A stretch of 64,000 nt of DNA, from contig LNQR01000070.1 in the NCBI GenBank assembly GCA_001541255.1, positions 1-64,000 of the forward strand, in the 5' to 3' direction. Position 1 is the stretch's first letter. Each line of letters begins with the position of its first letter. Under the pieces are notes generated by a model that made no database searches, was not told the origin of the DNA, and saw only the letters and a list, made by a program, of their open reading frames with translations. The position numbers were made by a program, and so were the translations under genes. Below are positions 46,555 through 56,321 of this stretch, in pieces. The stretch comes from Candidatus Magnetominusculus xianensis (GTDB lineage: Bacteria > Nitrospirota > Thermodesulfovibrionia > Thermodesulfovibrionales > Magnetobacteriaceae).

Positions 46555-47970
46555 ATGGCTGATACAACGACTACGTCCGCAGCAGCTTCGTCATCGGCAA
46601 GCATGACGCCTGTAGCGCTTTCGACGGGACCTTATTCAGGGCTGAATACCGATACTATAATCAATGCTATTATGATGATAGACCAGCTGCCCTATAACAA
46701 TCTCGTCAAGAAGGCGGCCAGTTACAGTAATGAAATAAGCGCCTTTGGGCAGATTTCATCAAGCCTTGCAGCGCTTAAGACGGCTGTTGCCGGACTTACG
46801 TCAACAAATATCAGCACACTTACAGCCACATCTTCAAATCAAAACGTCATGACAGCCACAGCCTCTACCAAGGCTTCACCTGGAAGCTATGAAATAAAGG
46901 TAAACCAGTTGGCACAGGAGGAGAAGGTTATTTCGTATGCATACGCAACCGATACCGGTGTAACGTTCAAAACTGGGACACTAACCGTTGGTAACGCCGG
47001 TCATACCACAGATATAGCTATTGATCGTACTAACAACACCCTCACGGGCATAAGAGATGCTATAAACAAGAGCGCCACCGATGTTAGTGCTTCGATAATT
47101 AACGATGGCACAGGCTATAGACTTATTATAAGCACTAAAAACGGTGGCGCAATAAACGGGCTGCAAGTAACCGGTTCAAGTGACGGCCCAGTCGGGGAGG
47201 AGTTAAGCGATCTTAGTTATGCTGGCTCTAATACCAGCACAATGACACTCCTTCAGACAGGCTCAGACGCATCATTTACCGTTGACGGCCTTACAATTAC
47301 AAGCCATTCAAACACGGTAGCAAATGTTCTTAAAGGTGTAACTCTGAATTTACAGAGCGCTACTTCCCCTACACGTGTAATGTTGAACATAGGGCAGAAT
47401 TCACCATCGAGCTCCACCGGCATGACCGCCTTTGTCAAGGCATACAATGATGTATTAACCCAATTGGATAAAGTGTCGGCAAAAGGGGAACCCCTAAACA
47501 CCAACTCAACAGTAACCATGATTAGAAACGCCTTAAGAACAATGACAACGAAATATTTTAATAACGCTACTTCCATGCTTGCCCAGTATGGGGTAAACCA
47601 CCTGAAAGATGGTACACTGCAAATTGATACCGCAGCAATGGACAAGGCCCTAAGCTATAACCGGACTGGATTTAACAAACTCCTCGATGCCTTTTCCTAT
47701 CAGTTCAACAGCGCCTCGGCATATGGGATGCTTGGGAGTCTTATTAGCAACACGATAGCTAATGTTACGGGTAATCTGAAAACAAATATCTCGCGTATTC
47801 AAGTGCAAGAGGCAGACATGCAGCGGCAGCTTGACCAAAAGAAGGCTGCATATCAGAAGAAGTTTGCACGCCTTGAAGCTACTATTGCACAGTTACAGAC
47901 TCAAGGCTCCAGCATACGTTCGACTTCAAGCGGCAGTACCACCGGAACGACTACAAATTTAACGACATAA
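46555..47970 (+). CDS. fliD: Flagellar filament cap protein FliD
   Basis: FliD forms the cap under which flagellin folds into the filament. The 471-residue protein has the N-terminal GLNTDTIINAIMMIDQLPY helix region, SASIINDGTGYRLII in the centre, STGMTAFVKAYNDVL, and the C-terminal helix RIQVQEADMQRQLDQKKAAYQKKF (quoted in part: QEADMQRQLDQKKAAYQ). The first 20 residues and the tail are Ser/Thr/Ala-rich, as in exported flagellar proteins. AGGAGG upstream. Its chaperone-like neighbour FliS follows. Confidence 0.95.
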   Translation: MADTTTTSAAASSSASMTPVALSTGPYSGLNTDTIINAIMMIDQLPYNNLVKKAASYSNEISAFGQISSSLAALKTAVAGLTSTNISTLTATSSNQNVMTATASTKASPGSYEIKVNQLAQEEKVISYAYATDTGVTFKTGTLTVGNAGHTTDIAIDRTNNTLTGIRDAINKSATDVSASIINDGTGYRLIISTKNGGAINGLQVTGSSDGPVGEELSDLSYAGSNTSTMTLLQTGSDASFTVDGLTITSHSNTVANVLKGVTLNLQSATSPTRVMLNIGQNSPSSSTGMTAFVKAYNDVLTQLDKVSAKGEPLNTNSTVTMIRNALRTMTTKYFNNATSMLAQYGVNHLKDGTLQIDTAAMDKALSYNRTGFNKLLDAFSYQFNSASAYGMLGSLISNTIANVTGNLKTNISRIQVQEADMQRQLDQKKAAYQKKFARLEATIAQLQTQGSSIRSTSSGSTTGTTTNLTT

Positions 47971-47989
47971 CCATAACAGGAGGGTAGTA

Positions 47990-48409
47990 GTGACAAACCC
48001 GGCATATGCAAAAAATGCTTATATAAGCACAGATATAAATAATTTGTCTCCGCTTGACCTCGTGATAAAGCTCTACGACGGGGCTATAGGGTTTTTGTCG
48101 AAGGCAGTTTTTAGCATAGAGAAAAAGAACAGACCGATGAAAATCCAATATCTCAACAAGACAAGGGCTATAGTAGAAGAGCTGATGAGTTCGCTTGATA
48201 TGGAGGTAGGCGGCGAGGTAGCTGTTAATTTGCATGACCTCTATACATATATGCTCCTTGAGCTTACAAGGATAAACTCTACCGATTCAGTCGATAAGAT
48301 ATATCACATACAGGAGCTTCTGCGGACGCTTAAAAGCGCGTGGGTTGAGGTCAAGGCAATCGTGCCGCAATCCCCGGCTACGCTGCGCCAACATGCAAGT
48401 ATTCACTGA
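47990..48409 (+). CDS. fliS: Flagellin export chaperone FliS
   Basis: A 139-residue helical protein that holds flagellin unfolded in the cytosol until export. The signature region is LSPLDLVIKLYDGAIGFL near residues 20-37, with AYAKNAYISTDINN before it and LNKTRAIVEELMSSLDME later. GTG start after AGGAGGG. It is the last gene of the plus-strand flagellar run and converges on cheB. Confidence 0.94.
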   Translation: MTNPAYAKNAYISTDINNLSPLDLVIKLYDGAIGFLSKAVFSIEKKNRPMKIQYLNKTRAIVEELMSSLDMEVGGEVAVNLHDLYTYMLLELTRINSTDSVDKIYHIQELLRTLKSAWVEVKAIVPQSPATLRQHASIH

Positions 48410-48441
48410 AAAGCAAGAGACCGCTATTGTTGATGGCTATA

Positions 48442-49521
48442 TTAAATAGATTTTACTATCTCGGCGGCAATATCTATAAGCGGTGCGATTTTGTCTGCGA
48501 TCCCCGCGTCCACTACGGCCTTCGGCATCCCATACACCACGCATGAGTGTTCGTTCTGGGCTAATGTCCTGCCGCCGGAGTCATGTATTGCCTTCATCCC
48601 CTGAAGGCCGTCATTGCCCATGCCTGTGAGGATAACGCCAAGACACGCCCCAGGGTTTACCTCTGCAACAGATAACATCATCACATCCACCGAGGGTTTA
48701 TATATATATCCGGCTTTATCTGTTATGTTTACTATCCTGTCGGCTCCCTTTTTTACCAGGCTCATGTGGCCGGTGCCGGGGGCTATATATACTATGCCGT
48801 TTTCTATCTTCTCGCCTTGTTTGGCCTCTTTTACCTGCATTTGGCTCAACTGATTCAGGCGCTCTGCAAACGGGCCGGTAAATGTCGCTGGCATATGCTG
48901 TGAGATAACAACTGGCACAGGGAAATCCTTCGGCAGCAAGGGTATCACCGTCTGAAGCGCCTTCGGGCCGCCGGTTGATGTCCCTATCGCAACAATCTCA
49001 ATCTTCTTTGACGACATATTTTTCGCTATATTTTTCACTGGCCTTGCCTGATTCACAGTAGTTGGAGGTGTCTGTATCTGTTGAATTGAGGATATGAACT
49101 GGCTGTCTGTCAATTTCTTTTTTTTGCCGCCAATTTGTTTTAACTTGTCCGTAAGTATCTGCTTTATGTTCATTATGTTTATAGATAGTTCAGAGAGATT
49201 CTTTGGAATAAAATCAACAGCGCCAAGCTCTAATGCCTTAAGTGTCGTATTTGCCCCCTCTACAGTTAACGAACTTATCATTATTACCGCAACAGGGCAC
49301 CTCTTCATTATCTGTTCAAGCGCCTCCAGTCCGTCCATTCGCGGCATCTTTATATCCATCGTTACGATGTCCGGCTTCAGTGTTAAAACCTTCTCTATTG
49401 CCTCTACGCCGTCGCAGGCAACGCCTACTACCTGTAGTTCATTGTCGGAGGCAACCATGCTCTTAATGGCATTTCTCATAAATGCCGAATCGTCAACTAT
49501 CAGTACCTTTATCTTATCCAT
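48442..49521 (-). CDS. cheB: Chemotaxis protein-glutamate methylesterase CheB
   Basis: CheB demethylates chemoreceptors, with activity switched on by phosphorylation from CheA. The receiver domain has Asp10, Asp11 and phospho-acceptor Asp56 (VTMDIKMPRMDG). The linker of about 60 residues is long and basic. The esterase has the serine in IGTSTGGPKAL (Ser182), the histidine in SQHMPATF (His209), and aspartate in LTGMGNDGLQG. 359 residues, normal. It is the last gene of the minus-strand chemotaxis group. Confidence 0.97.
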   Translation of the reverse strand: MDKIKVLIVDDSAFMRNAIKSMVASDNELQVVGVACDGVEAIEKVLTLKPDIVTMDIKMPRMDGLEALEQIMKRCPVAVIMISSLTVEGANTTLKALELGAVDFIPKNLSELSINIMNIKQILTDKLKQIGGKKKKLTDSQFISSIQQIQTPPTTVNQARPVKNIAKNMSSKKIEIVAIGTSTGGPKALQTVIPLLPKDFPVPVVISQHMPATFTGPFAERLNQLSQMQVKEAKQGEKIENGIVYIAPGTGHMSLVKKGADRIVNITDKAGYIYKPSVDVMMLSVAEVNPGACLGVILTGMGNDGLQGMKAIHDSGGRTLAQNEHSCVVYGMPKAVVDAGIADKIAPLIDIAAEIVKSI

Positions 49522-49524
49522 AGG

Positions 49525-51480
49525 TTAATTATGCAGGTCCCCTACGAACATCACAGCCGGGTCAAGGATTAATACTACCTTGCCGTCTCCTGTTATTGTC
49601 GCTCCGGCTATGCCTTCAGAGCTGCTTGAGAAACCTTCTATCGATTTTATCACGACCTCTTCCTGTCCAAATAGTTTATCGACCATCATGCCGAATTTCT
49701 TCTCTCCTATCACAATCACTACAAGGTACATCTTATTACCGCCGTTTGCCGACGCCGTTGGGATAAAGAACTTGTTCGCCAGTCTGTGTACCGGCACTAT
49801 CTCATTTCTCAGGATTACAGTCTCCTGACCCCTTATTGTCTTTATGTTGGACTGGTCTATTCGTACAGTTTCAACAACTGATGCAAGCGGCACTGCATAC
49901 ACCTCGGTGCCGACACCAACCATCAGCGCCTGTATTATTGCAAGTGTCAGGGGCAGCCGCAGAAGGAACTTCGACCCTTTCCCCTTTTCTGTCTCAATTG
50001 TAATAGTGCCGTTTAATTTTGAGATATTTGTCTTGACGACATCCATTCCTACGCCGCGCCCCGACACGTCCGAGACAACCTTCGCCGTCGAGAATCCAGG
50101 CAGAAATATATAGTCCAGGATTTCCTTTGTCGATAACCTCTCAAGCTCATCAGGTGTTCCCAAACCCTTTTCAACAATTTTTCCCTTGAGCATCTCCACG
50201 TCTATTCCCTTGCCGTCGTCCTCTATCGAGAGTACTATGTTATTACCCTCCTGATAGGCCGACAATAGCACCGTGCCGCCTCGTGGCTTGCCTTCTGCCT
50301 CTCTTACTTCAGGCATTTCTATACCGTGGTCTACGGAGTTTCTGACTAAGTGAACCAGCGGGTCTCCAATCTCCTCAATTATTGATTTGTCAAGTTCTGT
50401 CTCCTCGCCGGATAGATTCAGCTCTACGTCTTTTTTCAAAGACCGGGCCAGGTCTCTTACCATGCGTGGGAATTTATTAAATACCTTTCTGACCGGCTGC
50501 ATTCTTGTCTTCATCACCGCCAGTTGAAGGTCTGTTGTAATCAGATTTATAAATGCCGTCAACTCGGCAAGCGGGGCTACGTCTGCATTGTCCGTATACT
50601 TTAGTTCAAGGTTAGAGACGACTTTCATCAGTCTGTTCCTTGCAAGCACAAGTTCTCCGACCAGATTCAACACATTGTCTAGTCTTTCGACATCCACCCT
50701 GATTGTCTGCTCTAACTGCGGTGGTTTCTCTTTTTCAGCCTGCGGTTGTTTAGTCAGCGCCTTTTTAACTTCCTCTTTTGAGACCTTGTCCGTTGCTGTT
50801 AATATATCGCCAACCTTTGGGACTTCGCCCACGTCAACGGATTCTTTAATTATAGTCTGTATTTTCAGGGCGTCTTCGACTTCATCAGTTGTGACTGCCC
50901 CATTTTCAACAAGGATTTCACCTACCGGCTTGAGCATCTGGTTGCTTTGCGCCTCCATTAGTGCATCAAGCTCTTCAATTGAGGGGCCGCTGCTGGCTGC
51001 TGCTGCGTCATCTGGCGCGGGTTCCTCTGCTGGCACTACCTGTTCTGGGGGCGCTTGAAGTGTCGGTGGGGGTTCTGCCGCTGCCGGTGCCCCTGCCTGT
51101 TCATATACACCCTGAAGCATTGCAAGTATATCAGTAAGGTCCTCTTCTATTCCATCTTTTGCCTTTATATGCTCAAGCAGCACCTTTACCATGTCTATTG
51201 ACCCCAGGATAACGTCCATTACGGCAGGGGTTAATGGTATATCGCCGTCTTTTATTTTTTTCAATACGCTTTCGGTTATATGGGTCAGTTGTACCATTTG
51301 GTTAAAGCCTAAAAATCCCGAAGCGCCCTTTATTGTATGCACGGAGCGAAATATGCCGTTTACCAGGTCTTGATTGTCCTTGTCGTTTTCCAACTCCACA
51401 AACTTCTGGCTGAGGTCTTCGACAATTTCTGTTGTCTCAATCAAAAAGTCGTTTATTATTTCATCCATTTCATCGGACAT
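49525..51480 (-). CDS. cheA: Chemotaxis histidine kinase CheA
   Basis: A 651-residue CheA. P1 carries the phosphorylated His48 in SVHTIKGASGF. After a Pro/Ala-rich linker, residues about 185-250 hold two copies of a short unit (GEILVENGAVTTDEVEDAL and VGDILTATDKVSKEEVKKAL) that resembles the N-terminal domain of type II secretion ATPases and stands where P2 would be. P3, P4 (HLVRNSVDHGIE, EDDGKGID, GRGVGMDVV) and P5 (CheW-like, AVPLASVVETVR) follow. The next gene down, cheB, begins 3 bases after its stop. CheA phosphorylates CheY and CheB. Confidence 0.97.
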   Translation of the reverse strand: MSDEMDEIINDFLIETTEIVEDLSQKFVELENDKDNQDLVNGIFRSVHTIKGASGFLGFNQMVQLTHITESVLKKIKDGDIPLTPAVMDVILGSIDMVKVLLEHIKAKDGIEEDLTDILAMLQGVYEQAGAPAAAEPPPTLQAPPEQVVPAEEPAPDDAAAASSGPSIEELDALMEAQSNQMLKPVGEILVENGAVTTDEVEDALKIQTIIKESVDVGEVPKVGDILTATDKVSKEEVKKALTKQPQAEKEKPPQLEQTIRVDVERLDNVLNLVGELVLARNRLMKVVSNLELKYTDNADVAPLAELTAFINLITTDLQLAVMKTRMQPVRKVFNKFPRMVRDLARSLKKDVELNLSGEETELDKSIIEEIGDPLVHLVRNSVDHGIEMPEVREAEGKPRGGTVLLSAYQEGNNIVLSIEDDGKGIDVEMLKGKIVEKGLGTPDELERLSTKEILDYIFLPGFSTAKVVSDVSGRGVGMDVVKTNISKLNGTITIETEKGKGSKFLLRLPLTLAIIQALMVGVGTEVYAVPLASVVETVRIDQSNIKTIRGQETVILRNEIVPVHRLANKFFIPTASANGGNKMYLVVIVIGEKKFGMMVDKLFGQEEVVIKSIEGFSSSSEGIAGATITGDGKVVLILDPAVMFVGDLHN

Positions 51481-51530
51481 AATTCCCTCCCTATCTCCAT
51501 AAATTGTATGCGGTCATTTTTTACCTTTCT

Positions 51531-52772
51531 CTAAAATCCGAACTCTGCCAGCATGGCGTCTACATCTTCCTGGGCAGTAAACACCACCTCCTCAGCCTGC
51601 GGCGCTGCTGCGGGTTTGGCAGGGGTTTCACTCTTCACTCCGAACATCAATATGAGCTTTACAAGCTGACTCTCAAGCTCTCTGACAAGCGTTATGACCT
51701 TTCTCAGTATCTGTCCCGTAATGTCCTGAAACTCCTGGGCAAGCATGATCTCCAAAAAGTCCTCACTTACCTCGTTTAACTCAAGCTTCATGAAGTCAAA
51801 CGTGCCCTTCCCAGCCCCAGGTACATTCATCTCGAACTGCTCATCCAGCATTTCGAGTTTCTCATGCATGGCAGATATTTTAGCCTGATTTTTCTCCGCT
51901 ATAGCTATCGTCTTTGAAGCGGCGTCCTCTGTTTTCGATATAACCCACTCGAGTTTGTCCTGTGCGTCTGGGGAGCCTTCCTCACCTGTAACACCCAGAC
52001 CAAGGTCCAGTAACCTCTTAAACTCACCTAGTGAGTCGTGAAGATTGCGCGTCATCCTGCCAATCTTCGAGAACATCTCCTTGTTTCCAAAGCGTGACAG
52101 CTCATCAATTGCCTTCTCCGCCTCTTCGACGTCAGCCGAGGCGAATGCCCCTAACAGCCTCTGAACGTCGGCCATTATCTTTTCAACTGCGCTGTTGTCG
52201 ATACCTTTAGTCGCCGCGGTCTTCACGAACGACTCCCTTACCTCTTTTACAAAGAACTCCCCTCCGATTGTCATCACCCTTTTAGTGACTATCGTGGTGC
52301 CGTCTAAGGTCTCCTCGCTGCTTACTATATCGTCTTCCAGCAAGGAGCTGTCCTCGAGGGCCAGCAGTTTCGGGAAGTCCAGCATGATTACCATCTTTCC
52401 GTCGTTCATCTTGGCGATGCCGCTTACGCAGCTGCTTTCCGTTCCGCTTACATAGGGTATATCAGTCTTAACCATATCCCTTTCTATATTTCTTACACCT
52501 GTTATCGCGCCTACCTTTATCCCAAAGGTTATCTTGCCAAGATTCATGACTATTACATTGCCCGTATTTGGCGAGTCTTCATAGCTAAGGCCCAGCCTGT
52601 CCCTGAGATTAATCACAGAGATGGTCTTCCCTCTCAGGTTTAATATCCCTGATACGTTAACCGGCGTCTGCGGCAGCCTGGTAACTTGCGAGGGTTTCAT
52701 TATCTCCTGCACCCTTACTATCGGGATTACGTACTCTTCCTTTCCTAGGTTGAACCCTATATACTGGCCCAT
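51531..52772 (-). CDS. CheW-CheZ fusion protein
   Basis: One continuous 413-residue frame. Residues 1-140 form a CheW coupling domain (YIGFNLGKEEYVIPIVRVQEI, quoted in part as FNLGKEEYVIPIVRVQE; NLRGKTISVINLRDRLGL). From about 233 the sequence aligns by eye to CheZ: IGRMTRNLHDSL corresponds to IGSLTRMLRDSL of E. coli, and AQEFQDITGQILRKV (349-354 = QDITGQ) contains the Asp and Gln used for CheY-P dephosphorylation. The end, AQEDVDAMLAEFGF, matches the CheY-binding tail. A helical stretch of about 90 residues links the two. Fusion would place the phosphatase at the receptor array. Confidence 0.93.
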   Translation of the reverse strand: MGQYIGFNLGKEEYVIPIVRVQEIMKPSQVTRLPQTPVNVSGILNLRGKTISVINLRDRLGLSYEDSPNTGNVIVMNLGKITFGIKVGAITGVRNIERDMVKTDIPYVSGTESSCVSGIAKMNDGKMVIMLDFPKLLALEDSSLLEDDIVSSEETLDGTTIVTKRVMTIGGEFFVKEVRESFVKTAATKGIDNSAVEKIMADVQRLLGAFASADVEEAEKAIDELSRFGNKEMFSKIGRMTRNLHDSLGEFKRLLDLGLGVTGEEGSPDAQDKLEWVISKTEDAASKTIAIAEKNQAKISAMHEKLEMLDEQFEMNVPGAGKGTFDFMKLELNEVSEDFLEIMLAQEFQDITGQILRKVITLVRELESQLVKLILMFGVKSETPAKPAAAPQAEEVVFTAQEDVDAMLAEFGF

Positions 52773-52800
52773 CTTAATATGCCTCGCCTCCGTCTACGGG

Positions 52801-53184
52801 CTATTTACTGAATATCTTGTCCAGCTTTTGCTTTAGTACGTCCGAGGTGAAGGGTTTCATTACATAGTTGTTTACGCCTGCCTTGATTGCCTCAACTACC
52901 TGCTCCTTCTCCGCCTCTGCCGTTACCATAAGCACCGGCATTGCCTTTAAGTTCGGGTCTGAGCGCACCATTTTTAACAGCTCAAGTCCCGTGCAGTTAG
53001 GCATATTCCAGTCGGTTATAAGGAAGTCGAACTTTCCGGTTTGCAGTTTTTTAAACGCCTGCTCTCCATCTTCGGCCTCTTCTACTTCGTTCATTCCGAG
53101 CTGCTTGAGAATGTTTTTTATTATCCTTCTCATTGTTGCAAAATCGTCCACTACCAGTATCTTCATTGCAGTGTTGTACGCCAT
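52801..53184 (-). CDS. cheY: Chemotaxis response regulator CheY
   Basis: A 127-residue single receiver domain that carries the signal from CheA to the flagellar switch. It is very like E. coli Che[24 protein letters not shown], phospho-acceptor Asp58 in [19 protein letters not shown], and YVMKPFT. This close match to a CheZ-regulated CheY agrees with the CheZ domain encoded next to it. GGAGG upstream of the ATG. Confidence 0.96.
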   Translation of the reverse strand: MAYNTAMKILVVDDFATMRRIIKNILKQLGMNEVEEAEDGEQAFKKLQTGKFDFLITDWNMPNCTGLELLKMVRSDPNLKAMPVLMVTAEAEKEQVVEAIKAGVNNYVMKPFTSDVLKQKLDKIFSK

Positions 53185-53185
53185 A

Positions 53186-53569
53186 CTATTTGCCCTCCTG
53201 TTGTTTTTTAATGAGTAACATTTGTTTTATCATCGTGTCAACCGACTCAGATGACACGGGTTTGACCATATATGCGTTTATGCCTGCGTCTGCGGCCTTT
53301 TTCTTTTCTTCGTCATCGTTTTCAGTAGATAACATCAATATCGGTATCGACTGAAACGACGGGTCGTTTTTCAGTGTCTTTGTCAACTCTATCCCGTCCA
53401 TATATGGCATATTCAGGTCTGTCATGATTATGTCAACCTCATTCGACGCCAGTTTCTCTATTGCATCGACGCCGTTTTCTGCAAACACCGGCTCGTGTCC
53501 CTTTCCCTTCAGATACAGACCCAGTATCTTTCTGGTCGTCTTGTCGTCGTCTACTACCATGATTTTCAT
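53186..53569 (-). CDS. Second CheY-like single-domain response regulator
   Basis: A 127-residue receiver domain. I start at ATG 53569, which follows GGGGGAA and gives [16 protein letters not shown]; the longer frame to 53599 would add ten residues of basic sequence. Key residues are Asp7 and Asp8, phospho-acceptor Asp51 ([12 protein letters not shown]), Ser/Thr in MLSTENDD, and Lys in YMVKPVS. It is less like canonical CheY than its neighbour and may act as a phosphate sink or in another output. Confidence 0.92.
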   Translation of the reverse strand: MKIMVVDDDKTTRKILGLYLKGKGHEPVFAENGVDAIEKLASNEVDIIMTDLNMPYMDGIELTKTLKNDPSFQSIPILMLSTENDDEEKKKAADAGINAYMVKPVSSESVDTMIKQMLLIKKQQEGK

Positions 53570-53613
53570 AATTCCCCCAGTGCGCCTTCTCCCCCTCATC
53601 GTTGGTCATATAA

Positions 53614-54435
53614 TCAGGCCTTTTGATATACCACAGTTTTGTCGATAACTGCTGGCCTTAATAATCTCGTTATATCGTGAAGGCTCTCTGCCATTCCTAT
53701 AAACAGGCAGCCGCCAGGTCTCAGCGCCTCATAGAGATTCTCTATCACCTTTATCTTCGCCTTCTTATCAAAGTATATTAGCACGTTTCTGCAAAATATA
53801 GCGTCAATATCTCTTATGGTCTTTATTCTTTTTTCATCCAATAGATTTATCTGTGAGAATTTCACCCGTGACCTGATAGTTGGACTCAGCAGATGGTTAG
53901 AGGTGCCGTTGCGTGTAAAATATTTCTTTAAATAGATATCCGGCACATTTCTCATTGCGTACTGTCCGTATGTTGCAGTCTGTGCCTTTTGCAGCACGGA
54001 GTCGCTTATGTCCGAGGCCAGTATCTCAAACTTAACACTGTTTGTCTGTGGATTTTCCATCAACATCATTGCCAGCGTGTATGGCTCCTCACCGGTTGAG
54101 CTGGCCGCACACCATACCTTTAAGGCCGGTGGTTTTCTTTTGGCGATTAACTTCGGCGCCTCACACTTTACAAATACCTCAAGCTGTTTTATCTCTCTGA
54201 AGAAAAATGTCTCATTCGTCGTTATCTTATCGAAGAGTACCTTCATCTCTTCTTTGTCGTTGCTCAGTTTCAACAGATATAAATAGTCGTCGTAGCTGGT
54301 CAGATTTTTCTCCTCAAGCCTCTTGCCCAGCCTGTTTTCAATAAAATATTTTTTTGAGTCAGGGATAAATATCCCGCTCTTTTCATATATGAAATCCCTG
54401 AATTTCTTAAATGTCTCATCCTTTAGTACCGTCAT
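53614..54435 (-). CDS. cheR: Chemotaxis protein methyltransferase CheR
   Basis: CheR transfers methyl groups from SAM to glutamates of chemoreceptors. The 273 residues have the N-terminal helical domain and the SAM-binding KVWCAASSTGEEPYTLAM, ILASDISDSVLQKA, IFCRNVLIYFD, and LRPGGCLFIGMAESL. No C-terminal TPR extension. Its ATG overlaps the end of the HEAT-repeat gene by 4 bases. Confidence 0.96.
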   Translation of the reverse strand: MTVLKDETFKKFRDFIYEKSGIFIPDSKKYFIENRLGKRLEEKNLTSYDDYLYLLKLSNDKEEMKVLFDKITTNETFFFREIKQLEVFVKCEAPKLIAKRKPPALKVWCAASSTGEEPYTLAMMLMENPQTNSVKFEILASDISDSVLQKAQTATYGQYAMRNVPDIYLKKYFTRNGTSNHLLSPTIRSRVKFSQINLLDEKRIKTIRDIDAIFCRNVLIYFDKKAKIKVIENLYEALRPGGCLFIGMAESLHDITRLLRPAVIDKTVVYQKA

Positions 54436-56321
54436 AGGCTATGAATAGTCTCCTCTATCCTTGCCCTTATAGTTTCGTCGGCATGACTGCGCAATTCGGT
54501 TATCATATCATGTGACTTCATGCCTTTAAGCTCTGCTATGGCGTCAATCGTTACCATAACTACGAGTATCTCTTCGTCTTTGAGCATCGTGTATAATTGG
54601 TCAATGTACTTATATCCACCCAGCGCTGCCAGTGCCTTTATCGTGTGAATTCTCACCCATATGTCCATGTCGTGTAATGCTTGCAGCATTGCCTCAGAGA
54701 CCTCGCCCCTTTGGGCAAGCCCCAGTATGGCTGTCTTTCTTACCTCAGGATTGGGGTCGCTTAGGGCTGTCTCCATTCTTGCCGCTACCATACGGGATAT
54801 GTTCTCATCAGGGTGCAGCGATGAGAGCCTCTTCATGGCTGCAATTCGCAGGTCTTCGTCCTCGCTTAACGCTATCTTTAATAAAACCTCTTCGTTTGAG
54901 GCGTATCTGGCGATATATCTCTTGAGCTTTTTGGGATAAAAGTCCAGGCCATTTAAGAACTTGCTTGAGTCCATCCCTATGAGGGCCTTTACTGACTCAT
55001 CAATTACATCTTCGCATTTTTCACTATCAAGAAGCTCTAATAACGGGTAAAAGGCCTTCTTATTTCCAAGTTTTCTCAGTGCATAGACCACCTGTTTTTT
55101 CACATGACAGTCATCATCCTTCAGGGCTTCTATGAGCGTGTCAACAGCACTCTCATCTGCTATTTCAACCAGCGCCTTTGCCGCCCCCCGTCTGATATCC
55201 CTGTATGAGCCGCGAAGCAGTTCTATGAGCCGGGCTGCCGCCTCTCTACAGTGAAGCGTTCCAAGCAGCTCGACCAGCAATGCCTCACCGCGGCTTTTTA
55301 ACCGCCCCTCACCCAATATTTTTAACAACCCGTCACAGTCTGCTATCTCCGTTACAACTGCCTTAATTTTTTCATAATACTCTGCGTCATCCATGTTGGA
55401 CGTATCTATAGAGCCGGCGGCGTCAAGCAGCCCTTCAACTGCCCTTTTCTCGCGCACCATTCTAAGGCCCTCAACAGCCGTCATTTTTTCTTCCCAATCG
55501 CCGCTTTTGAATAACTCCATGAGCTGCGGCCCCAAATATTCCATATCCGGGTCTATCCCCAAAGTAACAAGGCTCTTTAAGGCCGCTTTTTTGACCATGC
55601 CTGAATAGTCACTGTCCTTGCTGCGATGTAATGTGTCTTGCAGACATCCGATTAATACTTTTTTCGAGTCTTCTGAGTGTATCTTCCCCAGTGTCTCTAG
55701 TGCAGAGAACTGAAGCACGCTTGTGCCGATTTTGCAGACATTGTCAATTGCCGCCACTGCCCCCGCGCTGCCAATCTCCCCAAGCGCTTCAAGGGCGGAA
55801 AACGCCACCCATTCCTCGTCTTTTAGCGCCTCCTCAATGTACGATATCGCGCCTTCGGCCTTCAACAAACCAAGCGTGCGGCACGCGGCTGCCCTGACGT
55901 TTGGGTTTGGGTCTTTTAGTGCGGGCAGGATTTTATCTATCTCTGCGCCAACGGCTATATCGCCAAGCAGGTCGAGGGCGAATTTCCTGATATCGTCGTC
56001 CTTGTCATATAATAAATCATAAAGCAGGGGGACTGTGCTTGCGCCAATGTCCTTTAGGATTAAAAGCGCCACGTTTCTCTGTACTGCGCCCTTTCTCAGC
56101 ACCGGCAGCAGCATATATGAGGCTGCCTCCCCCCCAATTGCTAATATTGACTGCATGGCGGCGTCAATAACGGCTGAATTTTCGTCCGACAAGAGCTTAA
56201 TCAGTGGATACAGCGCCCTTTCGTCTGTCTCACCAAGGGCGGTTGCGGCTTGCCGCCGTCGTGATACATCGGGGTGCGATATATCTTTTATTAATTTATC
56301 GTATTTTTTTGTCCGTGCCAT
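54432..56321 (-). CDS. HEAT-repeat protein within the chemotaxis operon
   Basis: A 629-residue alpha-solenoid without membrane segments or signal. At least fifteen repeats of about 31 residues are visible, with units such as DPNPNVRAAACRTLGLLKA, DEEWVAFSALEALGEIGS and DDDCHVKKQVVYALRKLGN. HEAT proteins are scaffolds that bind other proteins. It overlaps cheR by 4 bases, so the product is likely made together with CheR. No known chemotaxis or flagellar component of this form is familiar to me; a scaffold or adaptor is inferred. Confidence 0.88.
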   Translation of the reverse strand: MARTKKYDKLIKDISHPDVSRRRQAATALGETDERALYPLIKLLSDENSAVIDAAMQSILAIGGEAASYMLLPVLRKGAVQRNVALLILKDIGASTVPLLYDLLYDKDDDIRKFALDLLGDIAVGAEIDKILPALKDPNPNVRAAACRTLGLLKAEGAISYIEEALKDEEWVAFSALEALGEIGSAGAVAAIDNVCKIGTSVLQFSALETLGKIHSEDSKKVLIGCLQDTLHRSKDSDYSGMVKKAALKSLVTLGIDPDMEYLGPQLMELFKSGDWEEKMTAVEGLRMVREKRAVEGLLDAAGSIDTSNMDDAEYYEKIKAVVTEIADCDGLLKILGEGRLKSRGEALLVELLGTLHCREAAARLIELLRGSYRDIRRGAAKALVEIADESAVDTLIEALKDDDCHVKKQVVYALRKLGNKKAFYPLLELLDSEKCEDVIDESVKALIGMDSSKFLNGLDFYPKKLKRYIARYASNEEVLLKIALSEDEDLRIAAMKRLSSLHPDENISRMVAARMETALSDPNPEVRKTAILGLAQRGEVSEAMLQALHDMDIWVRIHTIKALAALGGYKYIDQLYTMLKDEEILVVMVTIDAIAELKGMKSHDMITELRSHADETIRARIEETIHSL

